Origin: Diadophis punctatus similis
Lineage: Eukaryota > Chordata > Lepidosauria > Squamata > Dipsadidae
DNA length: 64,000 nucleotides
NCBI GenBank assembly: GCA_023053685.1
Contig: JALIGW010000028.1
Location: 6,360,501 to 6,424,500, forward strand
Reading direction: 5' to 3'
Shown piece by piece: positions 34,960-48,359 of this stretch. Under the pieces are notes generated by a model. It did no database searches. It was not told the DNA's origin and worked only from the letters and a program-made list of their open reading frames with translations. Position 1 is the stretch's first letter. Each line of letters starts with the position of its first letter. A program made the translations under genes and the position numbers.

Positions 34960-35690
34960 CCTCGCCTAAACTTCGTCTCCTCCAGCCACATGGGCTGGCT
35001 GTTTCGGCCAGGAGTGACGAGCCTTGTGGTCCAACGCTTTCTGGAAGGCGCCCGGTTTGAAAGGAGGCGGTTCTTTCCGTAGGTTAGTTCGTGAACAGGG
35101 CTGGGTGGGGGACGGGCTCACCGCTGCACCGCAAGTTTGAGATTCACACCCCACCCCACCCCACCAGGCCGCCTTGTGCTTCAGGGCGGAGGGGGGGCGA
35201 CCCCAGGCTGCTTAAAGCCCCAGCGCCAGCTTTCTGCTGCGGTCTGTCGCAATCCTGAGCTGCGCCTTCCCGGGCGGGTGCTGCTGTAGGTCTGCCTCGG
35301 CACCACGCCCTGAAGTCAAAACTCCCAGGGTCAGGTGAACGTAGCTCCTGCACGAACATGTCAGGTCGGCCTCCGCCTCCTTTCCCGCGCTCCCCTGAGC
35401 TCTCGTGCTGGCGGGGGGCCGGCGGCTCGGCACGCGTTAACTCCCGCTTCCTTCCAAAAAGGGCTGCTTGATAAGGACGCCGGTAAGCTGGAGCCTGAGC
35501 CCCAGCGGGCTCGTCGGTTTATTTATGAGGGAGGCCGTCTTCGCCCTTCTCCGAGCGCTGGATTTGTCCGTTTGCAACTAACGTCTCCGCTCCCGAGGAT
35601 TTAACTCTTTTTTTTCTGCGGAGCTGCACTTTAAAAGCGCACACGCCCAGACAATAAACCACCTCCTGGCATTGTGGATGGCTAAGCCGG
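34960..35690 (+). promoter_or_regulatory. CpG-rich island, candidate promoter
   Basis: GC-rich, CpG-dense segment in otherwise AT-rich DNA, without mobile-element ends. Dense part about 35200-35600, with ACGCGTTAACTCCCGC and GGCGGGGGGCCGGCGG. A TATA-like CTTTAAAAG lies near 35630, and a possible donor CCG|GTAAGC has its exon end at 35482. It sits ~17 kb upstream of the PAK6 ATG on a plausible path to it. An unlinked or divergent transcript is possible. Confidence 0.45.
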
Positions 35691-35697
35691 GCATTGA

Positions 35698-36351
35698 ATG
35701 GGCTCGCAGGGAGAAAGGGAGCTACTTGCCAGGGTACCTAGCTTTGTCCCCCCCCTTAAGGACTTATTTGGGGGTGGGGGGTGGGAAGGGCTTGTCTCTC
35801 CTTGGGGGAGGCCTTCATTCCATCTTCATTCTTGTAACCCAGCAACAACCCGTCCTCCAATCAGCTTTGCTCAATGGCAGGAGTGCAATTTGCTCGCAAT
35901 CCTTTCTTCCTTCTCCCCTGGAACTGCCTTCCTTAGCATCTTTTTTTTTTTGAGGGGGGGGGATGCCGGGATCTCCTCTCTCAGCCTGCCAGCTTCAACT
36001 GTTGCAGGAGGCAGAGGAGCTGGAAAACAAACAAACAAACCCAGACCTGGGAGGAGGCAATGTGGCATCTCTTTGAGGGAATGGCGCTCTCTGAATACTG
36101 TCAAATTGTGCAGTGTGTGGAATGAAAAAAAAAAAGAGACAGCTGGAACTGTCACTGCAGACTGGAAGGAGTTAAAAGATGGCCCAACTGATGCTTCAGA
36201 AAGCAGGCTGCATGTAGGCAACATGTCTGCTGGATATGTGCAAGGTATTATTACCATTTGCCTAGCAAGGACCTTTGAATGTTTGGAGAAATCCCTGACC
36301 ACGCCTATTTCAGTATTTACAGTATTAATAAAGCATTGTCGAGAGGTTTAG
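35698..36351 (+). other. open frame beside the CpG island, probably not coding
   Basis: A 217-codon frame exists but has no recognisable domain. Its composition is poly-purine/pyrimidine driven (runs such as FFFLRGG and NEKKKE), and a competing antisense frame covers 35871-36302. Most likely transcribed or flanking non-coding sequence. Confidence 0.2.
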
Positions 36352-36549
36352 ATTGGTGGGGTTTGGGGGGAGAGAACCCAGTTTTATACCAAGTAATTGC
36401 AAATGTTGTTCTAGTGATATAATGGAAAGGTAAACTCTTATTTCCTCTATTAGGAAAGATAATTGTGGGTGTGGGTGTGTTTAGTTCCTTGTCCTCTGTG
36501 GGAATTCTTAACTAATGTTTGTTGACTGCTGTGTATTCTTGTTTGCCAG

Positions 36550-36618
36550 GCTATTAAGGACCTACAGTAGTGTGCTGTGAGACTGAACACTGAAGAGACC
36601 GCAGCAGACTGTAACCTG
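36550..36618 (+). other. PAK6: candidate 5' non-coding exon (PAK6)
   Basis: Bounded by CTTGTTTGCCAG (acceptor, AG at 36548-36549) and AACCTG|GTGAGA (donor), giving a 69-bp exon. It lies ~1 kb downstream of the CpG island, in sequence without element ends. Plausible as a 5' UTR exon joined to the PAK6 acceptor at 52207; this is inference only. Confidence 0.3.
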
Positions 36619-36711
36619 GTGAGAACTTCAAAATGTACTATGAGCATTGAAAAGAATCAAGAAAGATTGGCAACCTGCAGATCCACAGGTGGTCCTACTG
36701 TCCCTCTAGGC

Positions 36712-37135
36712 CAGTCATGGCGAACCTATGGCACGCGTGCCACAGGTGGCAAGCGGAGCCATATCTGCCGGCACGCGAGCCATTGCCTAGCTCAGCTACA
36801 GTGTGCATGTGCGCACCGGCCAGCTGATTTTTGGCTCGCATGGAGGCTCTGGGAGGGTGTTTTCGGCTTCCGGAGGGCCTCCGGGGGGAAAGGGGGAGGG
36901 CGTTTTTGCCCTCCCCAGGCTCTAGGGAAGCCTCTGGAGCCTGGGGAGGATGAAAAATGGGCCTACGGGGCCCACCAGAAGTTGAGAAACGGGCCATTTC
37001 CGGCCTCGGGGGTGCGGGGGAGGCCAGTTTTGCCCTCCCCAGGCATTGAATTATGGATATGGGCACTCGCGCATGTGCGATAGCATGCACACACGCACTT
37101 TTGGCACCTGAGGAAAAAAAGGTTCGCCATCACTG
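36712..37135. mobile_element. hAT-like MITE, family A
   Basis: 424 bp, ends CAGTCATGGCGAACC and GGTTCGCCATCACTG, perfect 8-bp duplication CTCTAGGC (36704-36711 and 37136-37143). GC-rich interior; the long frames over it are spurious. Confidence 0.9.
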
Positions 37136-37143
37136 CTCTAGGC

Positions 37144-39435
37144 CCTGGGGCTGGAGCTTTGGGAAGCTCTGCCTGTTTTCCTTTGACATCCAACTGACCA
37201 ACCATTGATTAGGTGTTAAGGAACAGATTACTGCTAATGATATTTGAGAATCAGCTGCTCTCACCGAATGGAAATGGGGTGAAGCTTCCCATCTCTCCTA
37301 GTGGTCCAATAGCAGCAGGCAACTGCAATCTTAAGCATGTTCATTGGTTAGAGGGAAGGAAAACTTTTTTGGTTGCAGCCTTCTTGTTTTCCTTGTTCTC
37401 CACTGGTTGGCTGCTTCTTGCAACAGCAGGAAGCAGTGCTCCTGAGTAGGTCTCTGGGTGGGCCTGGAAATTAGGAAGATGAGTGTGTCTATGACCATGT
37501 GTATGGCCCTTAACCTATAATCAAATTCCCAGCCATGTAATAAGGGCAATGCAAAGCTATTTGAGTAACTACTTGATCTACAGATGCTATTTGTTTGTTG
37601 GAAAATGTTATATTAAATACATATAATATAATGTTGGATGCAAAGTGGTAGATAGGTCAGTCTAATGAGAAAAAGAGGGGGAAATGTTATAAATGGTGAT
37701 GTACATTTCTCCGTCCCTGCAGATTTGTTGTTCATTGCTTATAAGGACATGGCTAGATCTTATCAGGTACAAATGGCAAGGAGAAGATTTGGGGTGGACT
37801 TTAGCATACATTTTAAAGGTTTATAGCTACTTTACAGCAGAGCAGATTGTTGCATGAAGTCTTTGGAGTTGTTTTGTTTTATGTATGTAGCTGAGGCTGG
37901 ATGGCCATCTGTGAGCTAGATTCTTATGTTAGTAGAGAATTGGCTAGATGATCACCCAAGCCTTTTTCCAACTCTTTTTAGTTAGATGATGAATATGGTG
38001 TAACAGGTATTGCTTAATAGGTATGATAGAAAGGGCAGCAAATAAACAGTGCAGAGACGCTCTATAGTCCACTTTAGAGTAGAAATCTGATCATAAATAT
38101 ACTATAATTCCAACCATCTCCCCTTTGTTATTCCTGAATGCTTCAGAATTTGGGAATGAATTTCAAAGCATATGTGTGTGATTGCAATTATCAGACTACG
38201 TTTGGTTCAATTTCTATGATTTACAGTTAGAAAGTGTGCCTTAAAATCCCGCTTGATTTTGCTAAAAAAAGGTGTCTAGTTGTACAAATCTGTCTTGGTA
38301 GGGATTGTCTTCTCTTTCCTATCAAAACATTTTACAAGTTTTTGTGTGTCTTAGTATTCATAGGAATACCTTTTAGAAAGTTGTGCTAAATTGAAGATGT
38401 TTCCACTTAAAATATTTAATCTATGAATATTTCTGCAAGGTTGCTAGTGTAATTGTAGCCCCATTTTACTTTATGTCATATGCCCTTGAAATGTAAACCT
38501 GCCTTCTGGAACAATGTCCTTCCGCCCCCATGAGATTCATATGCCTTCCCTTACTTAAGTGAGCCTTTAAAACCTGACTGTTCCTCCAGGCCTTGAGCTA
38601 GAGTGGGAGATGGACCTTTTGTGATAATTCATCTGGTAGAATTTGTGTTATTTTTCCGGGTGTTGGTTTTTCTATCACTTTCTATTAGTTTATTTTAAAC
38701 TGTTTCATGTTGTATGCCATCCAGAGCTATTATCCTTAGACTTAATCACATTTTAAACTTACCTCATATTTGTTAAGGTTCATTAAGACTGGAAGGTTAT
38801 TTCCTTTAACAATATAATGAATCGGTGTTTGTGGAACTGCCCAAAAAGGGAGTTAATACTCTAAGCACTAATCCACAAAAATATAACACTCCCTATGTTA
38901 ACACAGATTATTAATAATATATCTAATGAAATTTGTAATGAACTAACACTTGTGACAAAACCTGGATATAAAATTACTGATGAATCCCCATTGCATTTAA
39001 GATAATTGTTAAGCATCTGTTCATCTGTTGAACCTTTTAGACTCTTCAGATTTTATGGGGGGGGGGAAACATGGTCTGTAACCATGTGCAAGGATTAAGT
39101 GGCTGTTCTGCAGTGTACTCATTGCTCATAACTTTTCAATTGAAGGGTTGCTTGAATTTGTGAAATGCTTATAGCATATTATGCTTATAACATATTACTT
39201 TGTCTATTCTGAAACAAGTTCCATTGTATCTAATGGCACCAATTTCCAGATATTGCTAATGTGTATAGGTAAAGGTAAATCTTCCTCTTGTACAGTGGTG
39301 TTCGACTTTAGGCAGTGGTGCTCATCTCCATTTCTTAGCCGAGGAAGCCAGCATTGTCCAAAGACACATCCATAGTCATATGACCAGCATGACTATACGC
39401 CAAGGTGCACAGAACACTATTATGATCATGAATTA
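37144..39435. other. presumed PAK6 5' intron with CR1 tail remnants
   Basis: About 37893-37985 (GGATGGCCATCTGTGAGCTA ... CTTTTTCCAACTC) resembles a CR1 3' end. About 38500-38730 (TTAAAACCTGACTGTTCCTC ... GCCATCCAGAGCTATTA) resembles an older CR1/L3 3' end. The rest is unremarkable. Confidence 0.4.
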
Positions 39436-39545
39436 TTACTTGTTGCTTGTATGTACAGAGAGCTTATGCACCAGAGACAAAGTCCTTGTGTGTTCAATCA
39501 CACTTGGCCAATAAAGAATTCTGTTCTGTTCCGTTCTGTATTCCA
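39436..39545 (+). mobile_element. LINE-derived tail with ATTCT-like repeats
   Basis: Forward copy of the module seen in reverse at 21163 and 34315: GAGCTTATGCACCAGAGAC, CCTTGTGTGTTCAATCACAC, GGCCAATAAAGAATTCTGTT, then decayed CTGTT/CATTC units. Confidence 0.6.
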
Positions 39546-42089
39546 TTCCATTCTTACCTTCCCACTGAAGTGGTACCTATTTATCTAGTCTCATTTGCAT
39601 GTTTTCAAACTGCTAGGTGGGCAGGAGCTGGGGTAAGTAATCGTGCTGCATCGGGTCTCAAAGCCTGGCTGTCAGCTTTCTAGCTGACAAGCTCAGCATC
39701 TTTAACTGCTGAACCATCATGCCCCCTTAGTAAGTGTGTATAGTTGCCAGAATTCCCAAAATATCTTGGCCGTTGTAGATTGGAAGAGGTTTCTGTATAG
39801 GACTGCAATCAAAGTGTTAATTTACCTTTTTTCTTATAGTAAAGGAAACTTTTGTGTCTAGTACAGATAAGACTATTTAACAGTAAATAAGACTGGATAT
39901 TTCGTGGTATGCCAAAGAGATCCTGTAATGGCTCAATCACAGTGGGTTTCTGCCATCAACAAGTTATATTTAGAAGCACTTTGGTATATTTTTGTTAAGA
40001 TGAACCATCAGTTCAGTTTATACACTAATTCCCCATAACAGAGAGTTCCTTTGCTTGGAGCAATCTGAAGGAATCACCATATGAGTTGGCTTTAATATAC
40101 AGTTTCATAGAAGCTACAAGACAGAATCAATGCAATATTTAAGCATAAGGCAAACAAGCTACAGCTTAGGGTCCCACAATCTGCGGGGCCTAACAAAAAT
40201 TCAGATTGTTTTGGTTTTAGAATTTTGCATATATATATGTGTGTTTTCATTTTTTTGTGTGGTGACCCAAACTTCCGTTTTGGTACATACCTTTGTGAAA
40301 CTTTCTGGTGTAACTTTTAACAGGAGGCCCCAAAACTTTATATAGCTTAGGGACTCACCAAATCCATCACCATTCAGAATGGTAAAATACGTTGCTGCAT
40401 TGATGTGAATATATATTGGGAAGCTGTGTGTGGTCCTACCTTGTGTGTGGTAATCATATGTCCTTTTCCCCATGATTTTATTCAGTGTTATGTATCTAAA
40501 ACTCACATTTCACCAAGAATAAATGTAGTTGGAATAGTTGGCTTCACAAGATAAATTAAGCAAAACAGAGTGTATTTATCAGATTGGAAGTGACATGCAT
40601 ACTTTGTGCTATAGTGCAACTTTCCCCAGCCTTGTGCCCTGCAGGTAGATTAGGGCTCCATTTCCTAGAATTTCAACCAACCTCCCATGATACCTGAGAA
40701 CAGTGGAAATTGGAGTTTCCATATATGATAGAGAAGGTTGGTTTACTGTTTCATCATTGAGAACTGTTTAATAGACGGATGTTACACTTGCTGTTACAGT
40801 AACTGAATTATGAATATTAATGGAGAAATGCTATATACCTCATTACTTAATTCAGACCTTCTATAAGTGTTGGATTATAACTTCCATCATTTTTTAGCAG
40901 CATGGCCATTAATTCTACATGGAAATGAAAGGAATTGTAGCCCAATAGATCTGGAGGGTATAAGATTGAGAAGATTTACTCATCTTAATACAGTATGCTG
41001 ATTCATATGTTGCCTGAAGCTTTGATTTACATAATTATTGGAAAGACACAATTGCAATAGATAAACCTTTGTTTACAAACAATGTAGCAACTCATTCAAT
41101 AGCCAAAATTAAAGAAACCACAATATATGGACCAGGTCATATGCTAGGGGGAGCCAATCTTATAACCCTGTTGACTTCCTGATGGCATCTGTAATTCATG
41201 TTCTCAGAGATGTAAAGGCCAGTGTTTGTTATGGGTTAGATATTATTTTTAAATGAGAAAGAAACAAAAAGTTGAGGGCTTCATTTTATGTTTCCTTTTC
41301 CATTCCTTGAAATAAAGGAGATAAAATAATTGAGTTCTTGTAGTTTATTTCTCATTTTTACCCAGATATACCCAGTATTATAATATTTAGCTCTCAGAGA
41401 CTTGTTTCTAATAGAATAAAATTGGTATTCACAGAAGGATTTAGAGTATCACCTCATTCAGGCATGCTAGTCCTAGGAAAGTAGCAGGGCTTTGTTTCTA
41501 AGGAAATCAAGAAGAATCTGACATATAAAAATGTCTGCAGAAAAGGATTGGGGAAAGGAAGCAGAACAAAAGTCATAATGCCATAGTTCCTTAATGGTAT
41601 AAGATACATGTTACCAACCAGGTCTTTTCTGGTTCGGAAATGCAAGAACCAAAACATTTGTAGATGTCAAGTTGGGGAAGAGTGGTCAGCTTGGCAGACA
41701 CTATGGCTAATATCAATACCTCTTCTTATTGGTAGATTTTTGTACTGGGCAAAATTCAGTTAAATTGATTAAATTGATCTGAGAAATGAGTTATAAGTTT
41801 TGTAGTTTTAAAATGTCATGAACATGTGTGTTTAGATATTTTAAAACTTAAACACAAGATTTCTATGTGCTATCGCAGTCCACGTGATAACCGCAGTCCA
41901 CAATTGCTATAAGTCAATGTTGTAAAAAAGAACCATGGTGTAATTGAAAGCAAATAGTTTCCCAGATTTTCAGCTATCAATTTTTGCAGCCTGTATGCTG
42001 TATAGGCTGTGGTTTGGCTACACCACCCTTAACTTTCCCATTTTGGGTGAGGAAATTTGCACTTCTTATATTCAAGGCAGTGTGAACAT
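39546..42089. other. presumed PAK6 5' intron
   Basis: About 40616-40740 looks like an old foldback element (CTTTCCCCAGCCTTGTGCCC at the left, a decayed complement near 40735). The remainder is AT-rich and unassigned. Confidence 0.35.
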
Positions 42090-42445
42090 AGGTAGTCCTC
42101 AAATTACAGCCATAATTGAGCTTGCCCATCACAGTCGTAACTTGTATGACTGATCCAGTTTTCTTTTTTGTGGCAGTCATTAAGCTAATGCCATTGTCAT
42201 TAAGTTAACCAATGGTCTGCTATGGGCCAAAAACAGTCATAAAACATGGTTATATAACCACAAGACAGTCATAAATGCAACCTGGTTGCCAAGTGCTTGA
42301 GTTGTGGTCATGTAACTTCGGGGGGGGGGGGAATCATCAGAACTTTGAATCTGGATCATACCCCCAGGTATGATCCAGATTACGATACCTCCATCGTAAC
42401 TTCAAACAGCCACTAAGCGACCAGTCATTGGACAAGAATTACTAT
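42090..42445. mobile_element. CAGGTAGTCCT-family MITE, diverged
   Basis: Left end AGGTAGTCCTCAAATTACAG, then AGTCATTAAGCTAATGCC, GTCATAAATGCAACC and TTCAAACAGCCACTAAGCG. Right end decayed near 42445. A short inverted repeat (TGGATCATACC / GGTATGATCCA) lies near 42353-42378. Confidence 0.65.
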
Positions 42446-42754
42446 CTTTTCAGTGACCATGAAACTTGAAAAAGAACAATTCCAGATCAGGTAGAAGCTT
42501 TTATTTGACTTTCAATGGAAGCAAATGGGATTCTTCCTGTTCAGACCAAAGTCATTCGGTATTGGGTGACATACACATTTAATAAACAATTTTTTTTAAA
42601 AAAACCCAAATACAGTATTGGGGAAGGGAAAGCTGCCTTATTTTGACTTCTTTTCATTTATGTCAGATCACCTTGTAGAAATTATTAGATTATCAGAAAT
42701 ACTCTGTATGCATTTGGTGAATATAACAGCAGTTGGACATTCTTCTAGTGTATA

Positions 42755-42841
42755 ACAACAACAACAAAGTTGGAAGGGACCTTGGAGGTCTTCTAGTCCA
42801 ACCCCCTGCTTAGACAGGAAACCCTACAGTGCATCACTATA
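42755..42841 (-). mobile_element. CR1 LINE 3' end fragment, reverse
   Basis: GTTGGAAGGGACCTTGGAGG and CTAGTCCAACCCCCTGCTT are the complement of the CR1 3' terminus, 5'-truncated after about 80 bp. Confidence 0.8.
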
Positions 42842-43098
42842 CTATATTTATTTATTTATTTATTAGTGACATTTATATACCGCCTCACAGTGCAAGCACT
42901 CTCTAAGCGGTTTACACCAGTAAGCAATGTATAATTTACATTGCCCCCAACAATCTGGGTCCTCATTTTACCTACCTCGGAAGGATGGAAGGCTGAGTCA
43001 ACCTTGAGCCGGTGAGATTTGAACCGCTGACCTGCGAATCACAGTCAGCTAAAGTGGCTTGCAGTACCCCACTCTAACCGCTGCGCCACCTCAGCTCC
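42842..43098 (-). mobile_element. tRNA-derived SINE, type 1, reverse
   Basis: Near-identical in layout to 19153-19418: TTTA-rich tail, ACCGCCTCACAGTGCAAGC, CAATCTGGGTCCTCATTTTA, and head ending GCGCCACCTCAGCTC. Abuts the CR1 fragment. Confidence 0.85.
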
Positions 43099-43705
43099 TA
43101 TATATTCAGTAGTATCCCTTGGGAGCTGATACAAGTGGTCTCAGACTCCACTTTGTTTCCCCAGTGATCATTATGGACATGAATATTGAGGCCTCTGGCT
43201 CCGGTACAGCAGAATTTCATTCTGCCATGAGTTTTTCCAATGTCTCTCTGACTCAACACTTATGGTAATGTATGGTAGAGTTTGGTTTTCTTTACAGTAC
43301 TGACTGGAGGTAGAAAACTTTCAGCAGCAACTTTTTATTTATCCCTTGTTAGGATCAGGTTTTCCTGTTTAGTTTTAACCACAACTCTCTTACTTTGCAA
43401 GGGTAATGGGGGCTGCTTGTAGGATATGCTGGCTATAGCTGATGGATTCTGAAGACTTTTTTTTTCTGCTGGTATTACTTGTGCTTTTGTTAAATCCCTG
43501 ATTCATTTTCAGCATTAGACATGGTTCAAGTACTTGGCATAATCAGTTTGTTTGCTCCTGAGCAGAAGGCAATGAAGTGCATGGAGCCATTCAGAACACC
43601 ATTGGAAAAAATTCAAAGTGAATATATTTTGTTTTCCCCAATAACACCCTAATTTTTCACCTGTCCCCCTTTTTTTGCAACAAAAGCCACACACCAAAAT
43701 GAAAC
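43099..43705. other. presumed PAK6 5' intron, nothing recognised
   Basis: No features supported. Confidence 0.4.
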
Positions 43706-43707
43706 TA

Positions 43708-43840
43708 CCCTGTTTCCCCCAAAATAAGACATCCCCTGATAATCCCAATTGGGCTTTTGAGTGCATGGCAATAAGGCCAAGTTCTTATTTCAGGGTTCAA
43801 AAAGAAAAAAAGATAGGGTCTTATTTTCAGGGAAACACGG
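43708..43840. mobile_element. short MITE (CCCTGTTTCCCC family)
   Basis: Second copy of the 749-883 family with shared interior GAGTGCATGGCAATAAGGCC. TA precedes it (43706-43707); the right flank is CA, probably a mutated TA. Confidence 0.75.
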
Positions 43841-43893
43841 CACACATTTCAAGTATGGTCAAAAGATGAATAGTAGTAGCACTAGTATAGAAC

Positions 43894-44347
43894 CAGGGAT
43901 GGGCTGCTGGGGATTCGCAGGGGTTCGGGAGAACATCTAGCTAAGATTCTGTGCAGTTCTGAGAACCCCCAAATCGCACTCCTGGCTTGCCCCACCCACC
44001 CTGCCCCTCCCAGGAGTCCCCACGTGGCCCATTTTGGATGCAGGTAAGTGCAGGGCATGGAGGCTCGGGGAGGGTCTGGAGGCTCGGGGAGGGCGAAAAA
44101 CGGGCCTACCGGAAGTTCGGGAAGGCCAGAAACGGCCCATTTCCGGACTCCAGAGGGCCTCCAGAGGGCCTCCGGAGCCTGGGGAGGCCGTTTTCACCCT
44201 CCCGGAGGCTCGCAGAAAGCCTGGGGAGAGCAAAAAGGCCCCAACCGCTGTGGTGCAGGAGGCCGACTAGGCCACACCCACCATGGCCACGCCCACCCAG
44301 CAACCCGGAAGAGAACCCCGTGCTAAAATTTTTGAAGCCCACCCCTG
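43894..44347. mobile_element. hAT-like MITE, family B/GC-rich variant
   Basis: 454 bp, ends CAGGGATGGGCTGC and GAAGCCCACCCCTG. Flanked by TATAGAAC (43886-43893) and CATAGAAC (44348-44355), a 7/8 match. The interior resembles the GC-rich core of family A (CCGGAAGTTCGGGAAGGCC). Confidence 0.75.
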
Positions 44348-44355
44348 CATAGAAC

Positions 44356-44619
44356 CACACAGTTCATATAAGATTCTAGGATAAAAAAAGAAAAAAAAAG
44401 CAGTCTTCTGTTCTGTGGAACTCTTGATTAAAATCTCAATATCAAAAATGGCAATAGAAGGTAAGGAAGAAGAAAAAGGGAAAAGTGGTATGAGTATGAG
44501 CAGTTGCAACTTTTTAGGGCTTACTATATTCTAAGTGGAGATGAGGACCTGGGATCAAACAAAGGACCAGTGAAATGAATCACATGGAGTAACTAGATCA
44601 AACCTGTAGTCAAGTATGT
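44356..44619. other. presumed PAK6 5' intron
   Basis: A-rich run near 44382-44400. Nothing else recognised. Confidence 0.35.
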
Positions 44620-44900
44620 ATTTTAATTTATTTGTCAAGCATGTATAAGATAACAGATATAAGTATAAACATAATTATGAATACAGGAAATGGATACAAA
44701 TAAATGAGGACAGTAGGACAGGGACGGTAGGCACACTGGTGCGCTTATGCACGCCCCTTACAGATCTCTTAGGAATGAGGTGAGGTCAACAGTAGACAGT
44801 CTAAGGTTAAAGTTATGGGGGTTTGGGGATGAAACCACAGAGTCAGTGCATTTCAGGCATTGACCACTTTGTTGCTGAAGTCGTATTTTCTGCATTTTAT
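44620..44900 (-). mobile_element. CR1/L2-type LINE 3' region, reverse
   Basis: Minus-strand reading near 44885-44840 gives DFSNKVVNA followed by degraded codons, resembling the last residues of a CR1-type ORF2 (the FSNRVV.VWN region). Downstream ATTTGTATCC and ATAATTATGTTTATAC fit its 3' UTR. Confidence 0.5.
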
Positions 44901-45239
44901 TTTATTCTATTTATTCTATTTTATTTTATTTTCTGCATTCTGTGGAATTGCATTTAATTTGGAGGGCTTTTCACCCATGCCTCCTTAATCTAGTTGAAAA
45001 ATATGTGATCTAAAAATGAATGATGCATGTCGGATGAATTGCTGCTTATATGAATGTCAAGACATCATGGATGCTGAGTCCCCTATGCAGTTTCTGCCTA
45101 TTTTGGCTGACAAAGACCATTGTTTAATAGGATTGCTTTACATTTCTAAATCTCTCAGTTCTGAAGCAGAGGCAATTTTTCCCCCTTGAAAGGAAGTACA
45201 AAAATAAACAATAGTTCTTTGTTGCCATCTCCATACTAC

Positions 45240-45720
45240 CCCCTTCTTTCACGTTTGCCATTTTGGAAATTTCCTACCTGGCAGCTCCTCTTCCTTATGA
45301 GAAAAAACCCAGTCTCTTTTCCCCTTGTCTTTGCCTGACCCTTTTTCTTGTCTCGCTCCTCCTCTCAGCTAATCCCTCCCTCTACTCTGAATCTGCCAGC
45401 TTGGGGGTGGGTGGGGGAAGACCCTCATACTTATTGGGAGACGTGACAGCCTTTGGAATTACATTATCTATGAATATGAATAGATCTGGAGTTGAAAAAT
45501 AGGATGTGGCTCCCTGGCAGCAGGGATTGATCATGGAGAGAATTTCAGTCTCCAGCGGCTTTTACTTCATGGCAGTGACTGATTATTTATGCTTGTGGCA
45601 TTTCAGTGCAAATGTAAATGCAGAACTGGAAAGACTACAGGCTAGTAAGATTCTTCAAGCATCAGCATCCTGGGGTGCAAGCCATTTGACAAAATAGGAT
45701 CTTATCTGATTGCTTAAGCT
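45240..45720 (+). other. repeat-free segment, candidate conserved regulatory DNA
   Basis: Contains no element ends and has balanced composition, with motifs such as TTGGAATTACATTATCTATG (near 45453-45472). It stands out against the repeat-dense surroundings. No open frame is convincing. Assignment as regulatory is speculative. Confidence 0.15.
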
Positions 45721-46558
45721 TCAGGTATGCATTTTTCCATTTACTTAGTAGGTCCATATACATATAATTCCATATTTTAGGAATTAAAATCATATCATGC
45801 ATTAACTCATTGCTTAAAAGTGCTTGTTTCATGTTTTTTCTAAGAAAGGGAGAGATGCAAATATATTCTACCAATATTGAAACCTAGTACTTAATGTATG
45901 GCAAACAAAAGCTGTAAGTGGCTGGTTCGATGCAGTTGCTCAGGGATCTTGAAATGCAACCTCTGCTTATTAAATTGGAAAGGTTTTAAAAATTATATTT
46001 TCTGCATTTTTATGAAACCTTATATTTTATGATTTAAAATTATGCTCAATTATCTGGCATTAGCTATTGCTAAAATAGTTTTGGGAGGTGCAAAGCAACT
46101 GTCATTGATTATATTTTGTCAAATGCATGGCTGTTGAAGGTGGTACTGATAAATCTATGAACACATTTGAAGTGTGTGTATCTTTCCACATCAAGCAGGT
46201 ACTGTATCTACAGGTGCAGTTGTCTTATTTGAGAATTCCCTGAATGTGTGATTTGTTTCTGGTAAGCTTTTTGGGATGCATACTTGAAAGTTGGCTAATA
46301 TTAACCCACAAATGAAATCCTAATCCTTAGTCCATAAATCAATTAGAATTGAGTCAGAGGGAAACACCACTGCTAATTACAACCACTAAATTCTTCATTA
46401 ATTCATCTTCAAAGAATCCAAAATTAAGAAAGTGCACTTGCTGGTGGAAGGGAAAGCAAGATAAAACAAATTGGCCAGGATCCAAAAATAAACTCCTTGA
46501 ATCCAAGGGAATTGTAAATTTTAAACTGTGCGTACCACCATGCCTAAATTCTTCCACA
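45721..46558. other. presumed PAK6 5' intron, nothing recognised
   Basis: AT-rich. No supported features. Confidence 0.4.
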
Positions 46559-46938
46559 TACTAGTCCTCGACTTACAACAGTTTGTTTAATGACCCTTCG
46601 AAATGACAATGGCACTGAAAAAAGTGACTTATGACCATTTTTCATACGTACAGCTATTGCAACATCCCCATGGTCACATGATCAAAATTCAGCTGCTTGG
46701 CAACTCAGTCATTTATGACAATTGCAGTCTCCCAAGGTCATGTAACCATGCCACCTTCTGACAAGCAAAGTCAATGGAGAAGCCAGATTCACTTAACAAC
46801 TGTGTTACTAACAACTGCAGTGATTCACTTAACAAACTGTGACAAGAAAGGTGGTAAATGGGCCAAAACTCACTTAACATATGTCTCACTTAACAGAAAT
46901 TTTGGGCTCAATTGTGGTCTTAAGTTGACGAATATGTG
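46559..46938. mobile_element. CAGGTAGTCCT-family MITE
   Basis: Left end CTAGTCCTCGACTTACAAC, body with CATGGTCACATGATCAAAAT and CACTTAACAACTGTG, right end TCTTAAGTTGACGAATATG (decayed). Same orientation as 23666-24054. Confidence 0.7.
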
Positions 46939-48267
<1,329 letters not shown>

Positions 48268-48351
48268 TGGGGTGTTGGCGAACGTTAGCCTGTCTCCCAA
48301 AACTTGTGGCATGTCACCTTTGACATGCGTACCATAGGTTTGCCATCACTG
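48268..48351. mobile_element. hAT-like MITE family A, internally deleted
   Basis: Left TIR remnant GGTGTTGGCGAACG near 48271, right TIR GGTTTGCCATCACTG ending 48351, followed by CTCTAGAC. The matching left flank is not visible. The interior is reduced to a few tens of bases. Confidence 0.55.
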
Positions 48352-48359
48352 CTCTAGAC

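Noticed and set aside
35698..36351. 217-codon frame next to the CpG island
   Set aside because: No domain, driven by homopolymer runs, overlapped by a long antisense frame; kept only as a low-confidence note.
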